Shown: positions 1 through 7,200 of the stretch, piece after piece
Numbering within the stretch: position 1 is the stretch's first letter
Layout: each line of letters opens with the position of its first letter
Source: Paenibacillus lutrae
GTDB lineage: Bacteria; Bacillota; Bacilli; Paenibacillales; NBRC-103111
Assembly: GCF_009757775.1 (NCBI RefSeq)
Contig: NZ_RHLK01000002.1
Location: 186,001-250,000, forward strand
Reading direction: 5' to 3'
Length of the DNA stretch: 64,000 bases
Made by a program: the position numbers and the translations under genes
The notes under the pieces: generated by a model
Database searches by the model: none
The model's input: only the letters and a program-made list of their open reading frames with translations
What the model was told of the DNA's origin: nothing

Positions 1-118
1 GGGGTTTGGAGGAACTGAGAGAGGAGCAAGGAGAGGTACAAGGAGCAGGAAATGAGAGCGATCGCTCTACATTATCATGGAAAATCCAGGGGTTTATCCC
101 GAAGGTAGATAACGAGAA

Positions 119-155
119 AAAAACGGAGCGCTGCCGGATGGCATGCTCCGTTTTT
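119..155. terminator. Bidirectional intrinsic terminator
   Basis: An 11-bp perfect inverted repeat (AAAAACGGAGC at 119-129, GCTCCGTTTTT at 145-155) encloses a 15-nt loop. It carries a T run on both strands. It lies 29 bp past the stop of the minus-strand BtrH-like gene, which it should terminate, and it would also stop transcription entering from the left. It marks the likely left border of the cluster. I see no convincing gene in bases 1-118, only a purine-rich stretch. Confidence 0.8.
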
Positions 156-183
156 GTTCTGGGGATTCATGAATTACAAGATA

Positions 184-1194
184 TTAGCCGTTTGTTACTG
201 TGTCAATACTGCTGATATACTGCTGAAACTCCTCAACCAGCTGCTTCTCGAATTCTGCCGCTTCCGCGATTTTCTCGCTTATTCGGATCAGGGCCGAGCT
301 TCTCCCGGTAAACATGAATTTGGTAAGCAGTTGTTGAATAACTCCCCATCTATAACCGGCTTCTCGCACGCCATTGGAGAAATAGAGCAGTTGATCATTG
401 TTATACAGATCGGCTAATAAAGCGACAAGCTCGGAATACTTGTATCTTCCTTTTGAGATTTCGGAGAATCTTCTAACGATTAATGGAACTAATCCGTCAT
501 TGCCTCTCTCTAATTCATAATCAAATTTATCGAGAATATCTTCGGATAGGCGTTTCATGGCACGGAAAACATCGATGTTCTCTGCGGGGTTGTTAAGGAT
601 CAGCAAGGAATTGCTTATGTTACGAACCCAGTCCTTATGCCAAGCAGGCTTTATTCCCGTTTGTACGGTGAAGATAAGATAACCATGAATTCCTTTCATC
701 ATAAAGTCGTACGACAATTTCTCCACTTCTTTTGAGAACATAGGATCCATGCAAAGGAAATGTCCATCCGCCTCATCAACACCGACTATGATAAGAAAGT
801 GATCGTCATGCTGTTTTTGAAAAGAGGGAATCCAGGGACACCAATAGGAATCCGTTAAGACTGCTAAAGGTTTGCTGCTGTCTAATTCTTGCCGAACGGA
901 TGTTAACATCTGTTCCATTGTAAGAAAAATCTCATAATCAATTTGTAAACCATGGTGAATCTTCATGTAATCGACACACTGAATATATTTTTCATCACCG
1001 AGCGTACTGTGTGAAATTCGATCGCCTAATTTAATTTTCTCCGGTCCTGTGGGGGCATTGAAGTGAAAACCCCAGCTATCTATAAACAGCATTTGGTAAT
1101 CGACTTGGAGCCAGCTGCAGACCGAAGCGATCATACCTTCTTCACAGGTTAACTTTGCATCATAATTAGGTGTTAAATGGAGTGTCTGCACCAC
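184..1194 (-). CDS. BtrH-like acyltransferase (C39/papain-like fold), free-standing
   Basis: The protein has 336 residues, the size of BtrH of butirosin biosynthesis. BtrH moves an acyl group from a carrier protein onto an amine. A Cys-His-Asp set in the order of this family is visible: Cys17 (LTCEEGM), His132 (DDHFLIIVG) and Asp150 (CMDP). No signal peptide or membrane segment is seen, so it should be cytosolic. The GTG start at 1194 follows the stop of the upstream ACP gene by one base and has an AGGTGA site six bases before it, which indicates coupled translation. The ACP partner makes an acyl-ACP:amine transferase the most natural role, as with BtrI and BtrH. A C39-like hydrolase is the alternative. 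A second copy of this domain forms the C-terminus of the PKS at 4269-10004. Family assignment is moderately sure; substrate is unknown. Confidence 0.7.
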   Translation of the reverse strand: MVQTLHLTPNYDAKLTCEEGMIASVCSWLQVDYQMLFIDSWGFHFNAPTGPEKIKLGDRISHSTLGDEKYIQCVDYMKIHHGLQIDYEIFLTMEQMLTSVRQELDSSKPLAVLTDSYWCPWIPSFQKQHDDHFLIIVGVDEADGHFLCMDPMFSKEVEKLSYDFMMKGIHGYLIFTVQTGIKPAWHKDWVRNISNSLLILNNPAENIDVFRAMKRLSEDILDKFDYELERGNDGLVPLIVRRFSEISKGRYKYSELVALLADLYNNDQLLYFSNGVREAGYRWGVIQQLLTKFMFTGRSSALIRISEKIAEAAEFEKQLVEEFQQYISSIDTVTNG

Positions 1195-1195
1195 T

Positions 1196-1435
1196 TTAAT
1201 TCACCTGGCTTCTTTCAATGAGTGCAACGATTTCATCAATGGTAGACAGTTTATCTAAGGCCAGGAACTCATCTGGAATTTCGATGTCAAATTCGTTTTC
1301 GATGGAGATTAACAAATGGACGAATTTAAGGGAATCTAGTCCATTGTAGACTAAATCATTATTTAATACGTTATCCGGAGCAGCCTCCAGCAGATCATTT
1401 AACAGGCGTTCGACTTTTTGCTTAATAGGATTCAT
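1196..1435 (-). CDS. Discrete acyl carrier protein paired with the BtrH-like enzyme
   Basis: This 79-residue protein has the length and motif of a free-standing carrier protein. Ser35 in GLDSLKF is the expected phosphopantetheine site, and a VHLLISIENEFDIEIP helix II region follows. An upstream in-frame ATG at 1540 would add 35 residues but lacks a ribosome site. The ATG at 1435 is preceded by GGAG at a usable distance and starts right at the family boundary, so I chose it. The gene is followed after one base by the BtrH-like acyltransferase, and the two are divergent from the large synthase operon. The likely role is to carry an acyl group, perhaps an amino acid or protecting group, for transfer by its neighbour. 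No loading enzyme for it is visible in the window. Confidence 0.85.
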   Translation of the reverse strand: MNPIKQKVERLLNDLLEAAPDNVLNNDLVYNGLDSLKFVHLLISIENEFDIEIPDEFLALDKLSTIDEIVALIERSQVN

Positions 1436-1749
1436 CACTCGGCTCCAATCAGTATAGGGTTTGCTTAGGTGGTTGGTATATGTTTTTCCATTCAAGAGGT
1501 GTAATAATATGTTAAGTGAAGCGTGTTTATCGACAAGCATAGTACTTTTTTTACAATTATTTCAACTGAGATATGTAGTCAAACTGACGACGGATGTGAG
1601 ATATTACTTATGCAAGGAAAGAGATAGAGTGCATAACTAAGCGTTTCGAAGGAATTAATTACTTTAATTCCCTAAATCATATACAGCTATTATCAATTTA
1701 AATGGATTTATTTAAAAATACAATATCTAATGTGAAAAATGATCGTATG
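1436..1749. other. Divergent intergenic region (left part)
   Basis: AT-rich, non-coding DNA separates the minus-strand ACP gene from the plus-strand synthase operon. It holds the inverted repeat listed at 1651-1671. I could not find a convincing minus-strand promoter for the ACP/BtrH pair. Weak -35/-10-like matches exist near 1515-1545 but are not better than expected in AT-rich DNA. Open frames here have no ribosome site or family resemblance. Confidence 0.5.
1651..1671. promoter_or_regulatory. Palindrome, possible operator
   Basis: A perfect 8-bp inverted repeat (GGAATTAA, 5-bp spacer, TTAATTCC) lies in the divergent region about 80 bp upstream of the plus-strand -35 box. Its size and symmetry suit a dimeric regulator. 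No cognate regulator is encoded in the window, so the role is only inferred. Confidence 0.35.
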
Positions 1750-1777
1750 TTGAAAAAAAATATCGCATTGGTATAAT
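1750..1777 (+). promoter_or_regulatory. Sigma-A type promoter for the synthase operon
   Basis: TTGAAA (1750-1755) and a perfect TATAAT (1772-1777) are separated by 16 bp. Transcription should begin near 1784, about 70 nt before the first NRPS gene. It is the best promoter match seen in the window and lies before a gene set that runs without an obvious break for at least 8 kb. Confidence 0.7.
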
Positions 1778-1783
1778 TAGGTA

Positions 1784-1853
1784 GTGTAATCTTGATAATG
1801 GGAATACAAAATTCGAGCAAGTTCTTGATCATACTTGCTGAGGGGTGAGGATT
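1784..1853 (+). promoter_or_regulatory. 5' leader with hairpin and direct repeat
   Basis: The predicted leader contains a 7-bp hairpin (AGCAAGT 1816-1822, ACTTGCT 1833-1839, 10-nt loop) ending just before the AGGGGTGAGG ribosome site at 1841-1850. A 10-base direct repeat with one mismatch is also present: TCTTGATAAT at 1790 and TCTTGATCAT at 1823, the second being the hairpin loop. The hairpin could tune translation or serve as an RNA site for the LoaP protein encoded downstream. Both ideas are inference. Confidence 0.4.
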
Positions 1854-4163
1854 GTGCCTAGTACCCAAACTCGGACGGTTCATGAAATGTTCGAGAAACA
1901 AGTGGAACAAACACCAGATAAAGTAGCGGTCGTATATCAGCAAGAATCTCTAACCTATACCGAGTTGAATAGAAGATCTAACCGTCTGGCCCATGAGCTT
2001 CGCCATGCAGGTGTCAAGCCTAACGATATTGTAGCGCTTGTGATGAAACGCTCGGTTGATATCATGGTAGGGATGATGGCTATCCTCAAAGCCGGGGGTT
2101 GTTATTTACCCATTGATCCCTCATTCCCGCACGATCGAATTCGTTACATGCTCGAGAATAGCCAAGCATCCGTGATGGTTACCCAAACCGAACTTAAATC
2201 TTTCCTGGACTTCCGTGGCCAGTTATTTTGTGTGGAGGACTTAGCAGATTCTCATTCTGATCTGAGTCAGAATCCTGAACCGGTTAACGCTCCAAGCGAT
2301 CTGATTTACGTGCTGTACACCTCCGGATCTACAGGTAAGCCCAAAGGTGTGATGGTGGAGCACAGGGCCGTGCAAAATTTCATCGAAGGCGTAACCGGGC
2401 TGATTGATTTTTCGGAACAGAAAACGATTGTCAGTTTAACTACGATTTCCTTCGATATTTTTGTCCTTGAGACGCTTCTTCCATTTTGCAAAGGAAATCG
2501 CGTAGTTCTAGCCGATCCGATGTATATGAGGAGGGATATTGGCCAGCATCGCATTGATATGATCCAAACGACGCCCTCAACGATGCAAATGCTGCTAAAT
2601 GATCAGGCCAATAAGGACGTTATCGAGAGAATGAGCGATATTATGCTGGGAGGCGAGAGCTTTCCAAAGAGTTTGCTGCATAAACTGCGAGCGCTTACAC
2701 GAGCGAATATTTACAATATGTACGGCCCGACTGAAACAACGGTATGGTCAGCCATTAACAACTTAACACTTGCTCAAACGATTACGATCGGACATCCGAT
2801 TGCCAATACAGAATTATATATTGTGGATGAACAGATGCAGGCGGCGGCGGAGGGTGAAGTTGGAGAGTTGTGCATTAGCGGTCTTGGGGTTGCCAGGGGC
2901 TATCTCCATAACCAGGAGTTAACTGACCAGAAGTTTATCCGCAGTTCCTTATGCCCGGGTCAAATGATGTATAGAACGGGTGACATGGCCAGGCGGTTGG
3001 CAAATGGAGAAGTAGAGTTCCTGGGGAGAGTAGACAATCAGATCAAGGTACGGGGATTCCGTATCGAGATGGGGGAAATTGAGGAATGTCTTTCTCAGCA
3101 TGCTCTTCTACAAGAGTGTGTAGTGGCGGCGAAGACCAATGAATGGGATGAGAAATACCTGGTTGTGTATTATGTGTGCGATCACGAGGTGCCGGTCGCA
3201 GAGATTATCGCTTTTCTGGCAAATCAGCTGCCCGAATATATGATCCCCGGATTTTATGTAAGAGTCCCGCAAATACCGCTGACGCCTAACGGCAAAATCG
3301 ATCGAAATGCCTTGCCCGAGCCTGATCAGAAACGTCCAGTTCTTTCTACGGATTTCGTTCTTCCCAAGACTGAGCTCGAAAGCAGGATAACCGAACTCTG
3401 GAGGCAGGTTCTGCATCGTGAGGTAGGAATTCAGGATAATTTCTTTGAACTTGGGGGGAATTCTGTACTGCTATCGATGTTAGCAGTGAGAATGAATGAT
3501 AATTTTCCGGATCAGATTGGCATCACGGATATTTTTTCGAATCCGACCGTTGAGAAGTTAACACAGCTTTTGCAGAAGAGAATGGGCAATCAGGATGAAT
3601 GGAAAGGACTGGTCTTCCCCTCCGACTATTACCTTCCCGAAGCCAGCGAAGCCAGCGAGATGACTCTGGAGGTTTCCGTGGATTCAGGAGCCAAGAGCCG
3701 TTTGCAAGAAATGGCGAGGAGCAATCAGACGGAACTGCCTGCGCTTCTGCTTACGGTGTATGCCCACCTGCTCTCTGAAATTTCAAATGAGGAGAGAATA
3801 GAAATCGCGGCATTAGCCGGCACGCCGTCAAGACGTATACGCGTGGAGATCGATTTCAAAGCGACTCCGGAATTCACCGACATTTTAAAACAGGTGGAAA
3901 TGCAAATCAATCAAGCGTCCGGGTTAGTGGATCCGGTGCCGGCTAAGGAAGTAGGCAGGTTTGTGGTTCCTTCGTTTTTGTTCACATACCCAGGCGCCAA
4001 AGCAGGAGCTATAAACAGCCGTCTCAAACTACAAATCGCGGAAAATCAAGAAGGGCTGACGTGTCAACTACATTTTCGTCCTAGAGATTTCGCCGTCACT
4101 AAAATGCGGGAGTTCTTAAATTACTATTCGCAATTGGTTACAGCTGTAGCGCAGTCGGTATAA
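1854..4163 (+). CDS. NRPS starter module: A(Gly)-PCP-X
   Basis: The 769-residue protein begins directly with an adenylation domain (about 1-500), followed by a carrier domain (Ser537 in ELGGNS) and a ~190-residue C-terminal domain (about 583-769). There is no condensation domain, which fits chain initiation. The ten pocket residues read by eye are D-I-L-Q-M-G-M-V-W-K, very near the glycine code; the catalytic Lys is in TPNGKID. YTSGSTGKPKG and YRTGD cores are intact. The C-terminal part resembles only the second lobe of a condensation domain, without HHxxxDG. The same part recurs in four other proteins here, each time before a KS protein. GTG at 1854 is preferred because AGGGGTGAGG lies just before it; GTG at 1845 would have the site directly abutting. 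It should load glycine and pass it to the KS of the next gene. Confidence 0.9.
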   Translation: MPSTQTRTVHEMFEKQVEQTPDKVAVVYQQESLTYTELNRRSNRLAHELRHAGVKPNDIVALVMKRSVDIMVGMMAILKAGGCYLPIDPSFPHDRIRYMLENSQASVMVTQTELKSFLDFRGQLFCVEDLADSHSDLSQNPEPVNAPSDLIYVLYTSGSTGKPKGVMVEHRAVQNFIEGVTGLIDFSEQKTIVSLTTISFDIFVLETLLPFCKGNRVVLADPMYMRRDIGQHRIDMIQTTPSTMQMLLNDQANKDVIERMSDIMLGGESFPKSLLHKLRALTRANIYNMYGPTETTVWSAINNLTLAQTITIGHPIANTELYIVDEQMQAAAEGEVGELCISGLGVARGYLHNQELTDQKFIRSSLCPGQMMYRTGDMARRLANGEVEFLGRVDNQIKVRGFRIEMGEIEECLSQHALLQECVVAAKTNEWDEKYLVVYYVCDHEVPVAEIIAFLANQLPEYMIPGFYVRVPQIPLTPNGKIDRNALPEPDQKRPVLSTDFVLPKTELESRITELWRQVLHREVGIQDNFFELGGNSVLLSMLAVRMNDNFPDQIGITDIFSNPTVEKLTQLLQKRMGNQDEWKGLVFPSDYYLPEASEASEMTLEVSVDSGAKSRLQEMARSNQTELPALLLTVYAHLLSEISNEERIEIAALAGTPSRRIRVEIDFKATPEFTDILKQVEMQINQASGLVDPVPAKEVGRFVVPSFLFTYPGAKAGAINSRLKLQIAENQEGLTCQLHFRPRDFAVTKMREFLNYYSQLVTAVAQSV

Positions 4164-4268
4164 ATAAAGGTTTCTGGACGCGCCGCATTATATTTCCTTA
4201 TACAAATCTGATGATAAACGCCCGCAAGACTGCTTAGAATTACGGAGGTTTCCTAATGGAGGGGAAGT

Positions 4269-7200
4269 ATGTCACTTAACATAAAAGCTTTGACCAAGCT
4301 CATCGTGAGCCAGGAACCTAAAGAAGAATCCAAAGAGGAACTCAGGTTCAGCAGGGATATCGCGATCATCGGGGTTTCATGCAGATTTGCCGACGCAGCG
4401 AATAAAGAAGAATATTGGCAATCGCTTGTCCAGGGAAAGGACCACATCCGGCCGTTTCCCGAAGACAGGGAACGGCTCAATCAGCCCTACTTGGCAGCGA
4501 AGAAAGCTGTGAGACAAAACGATCCTTATTACGAAGCGGGTTTTCTGGAGCAGGTTGATCGGTTTGACTATGATTTTTTTTCGCTTTCTCCTAAAGAAGC
4601 GAGTCTGATGAGTCCCAGTCAGCGGCTTTTTCTGGAATCTGCTTGGGAAGCTATCGAGGATGCGGGGTACGGCGGAGGTCTTCTTCAGAACAGCCTTACG
4701 GGAATTTTTTTAGGACATAGTACAGATTTTGGCGTGAGTTACAAAGAATTTATTGAATCGAGTAGCCCGGATGATATGAGTGTCTCGATCTCCGGTAATA
4801 TCAACTCGATCATAGCCAGCCGCATTTCCTATTTGCTTAACCTGCAAGGCCCGAGCCTGGTTGTGGATACGGCTTGTTCATCTTCTCTAGTCGCGGTTCA
4901 TCAAGCCTGCCGTTCCATTCGCAGCGGAGATTGCGATCTGGCCCTGGCCGGTTCGGTCAAGGTCGATTTGCTGCCGTTAACGAGTATCAAAGCAAAAGAA
5001 GATGAGATTGGCATCACTTCTTCCGACAGCCGGGCAAGAACGTTCGATGACAGTTCTGAGGGCACAGGTCTTGGAGAAGGTGTTGCCGCGATTCTGTTAA
5101 AACCATTGTCTCAAGCATTAGCCGACGGGGATCACATATACGCGCTGATCAAAGGAAGTGCAATTAATCAGGATGGTACGTCTGCGGGCTTAACCGCTCC
5201 TAATCCTTCCGCTCAATCGGATGTGATCGAAAGAGCCTGGAAAGATGCCGGGATTGATCCGGAAACGATCGGTTATTTTGAGGCTCACGGGACAGGGACG
5301 AACCTGGGTGATCCGATTGAAATTAGCGGGATTGAAGAAGCGATGAGCAGGTATACCGACAAAAAACAGTTCTGTGCCATCGGTTCCGTCAAAACGAATC
5401 TTGGACATCTCGATCATGCTGCCGGAATTGCCGGAATGGTTAAAGCGATTCTTGCTCTCAAGAAGAGAATGCTTCCTGCGTCGCTTCATTTTCAAAAACC
5501 GAACAAGCGAATTAACTTTGAAACATCGCCTGTCTATGTGAATGATCAATTAAGACCCTGGATTGCGGGGGAAAGCCCGAGAAGATGCGGCATCAGTTCA
5601 TTCGGTCTGAGCGGAACGAACTGTCACGTCATTCTGGAAGAAGCGGCCGCTGAACCGGCAGATGTGCCGGGGCAAATCCATAGCCCGGTGAGAAACCAGG
5701 GTCAGAACCTCTTAACGTTATCGGCCAAAGGAAAAGAAGGGCTGCTGGATCTTGTACGGGAATACCAATTGCGTCTCTATACTCATGGCGCTATGGATTT
5801 ACGCGATATGTGCTACACAGCCAACACAGGAAGAGGCCACTATTCCCACCGGCTGGCTGTTTTGTTCGACAACCAGGCTGACCTTCAGCTTCAATTAGAC
5901 CGGTTATCCGGCCTTGATGTTAACAAGTGGCAGGATTCCGTTGTGCTTTACGGGGAACACCGGATCGTTTCAGAGAATCAGACGCTTCGGAAGAAAGGCG
6001 AGCTGACAAGAACGGAGAAACTGAAGCTGACCCAAACGGGTAAAGAAATGGCTGGCGGCGCTTCTTTATCTATCAAGGAACTGGTTCAAATTTATCTCTC
6101 TGGCGGCGATATTAATTGGCAGGTTCTTTATGAAGGAGAGGATCGCAAACGGCTGAGTCTTCCGACGTATCCTTTTGCCAGAACTTCCTGCTGGGTAAAG
6201 GCAAGCGAGGAAGCATCGAAGGGAAGAGAAGGGTCGCCTTATATTCTCAAGGATTCGCACCCTCTGTTTGATGCCTGCTTGTCGGAGTCATACGATCGTG
6301 TGACTTATCTCAGTGTATTCTCCGCCCAGGACCACTGGGTTCTAAGCGAGCATCTTGTTGCGGGCAGTTGTGTGGCTCCAGGCACGATATATTTGGAAAT
6401 GGCCCTCGAGCTTGCCAGAAGATATTTTCCGAACCGTACCATTCAGTTGTCGGACGTGCTCTTCCTGACCCCCTTTTCTGTTCAACCGGGAGAGAGGAAA
6501 GAGCTTCAAACTATTCTTACAAAAGAAAAGGACCGTTTCCATTTTGCAGTCATGAGCCGTTTCAAGCAGCAATGGACCAAGCATGCAGAGGGAACCATAG
6601 TCCCGTCGGCCTTGCAGCAAGGGAAGGCTTTCGAGATCACGACGCTCAAGAAGCAATGCTCAGGCGGCGATATGCCGTATTATCCGTACGAAACCGCCAA
6701 TCGTATTGAGACCGGACCTCACTGGAACTGTATCAGAGAAGTGAAACAGGGCTCGCGGAGCTTGATCGCCGATCTATCCCTCGAAGAAGCTTACACCACT
6801 GAGGCGTTGGAATACAACCTGCATCCTGCTTTGATGGATGAGGCCGTTAATGTCGCCTTGCGCAGCCTTGGAGAAGAGTTGTATCTGCCTTTCTCTTACA
6901 AACGTTTAACGATGTACAGAAGCCTGCCCTCCGATATTTATAGCTACATTAAGAAGAAAAGTGCAGACGTGGACAGTCCCGAAATCGCGACGTTTGATGT
7001 TCATTTACTGGATAAGTCCGGTAATGAACTCGTATTTATTGAAGATTACTCCATTAAGAAAGTGTCAGGCAGCCTAGTTTATGATCAGCCCCGGGATCAC
7101 AAGAATACCTATAACCTAAATTGGAAAAAGTCGGAGACTCCACTTCATCAGCAGCAAACAGCATCGTTATCCACGCTTATTATTGAGCAGGGTGATTCGC

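Noticed and set aside
6-215. Plus-strand open frame at the left edge
   Set aside because: It runs through the bidirectional terminator and into the BtrH-like gene on the other strand, has low-complexity Glu/Gly-rich content and no family resemblance.
1698-1943. Minus-strand 81-residue frame in the divergent region
   Set aside because: It overlaps the promoter and the start of the first NRPS gene, lacks a ribosome site and is rich in residues expected from AT-rich non-coding DNA.
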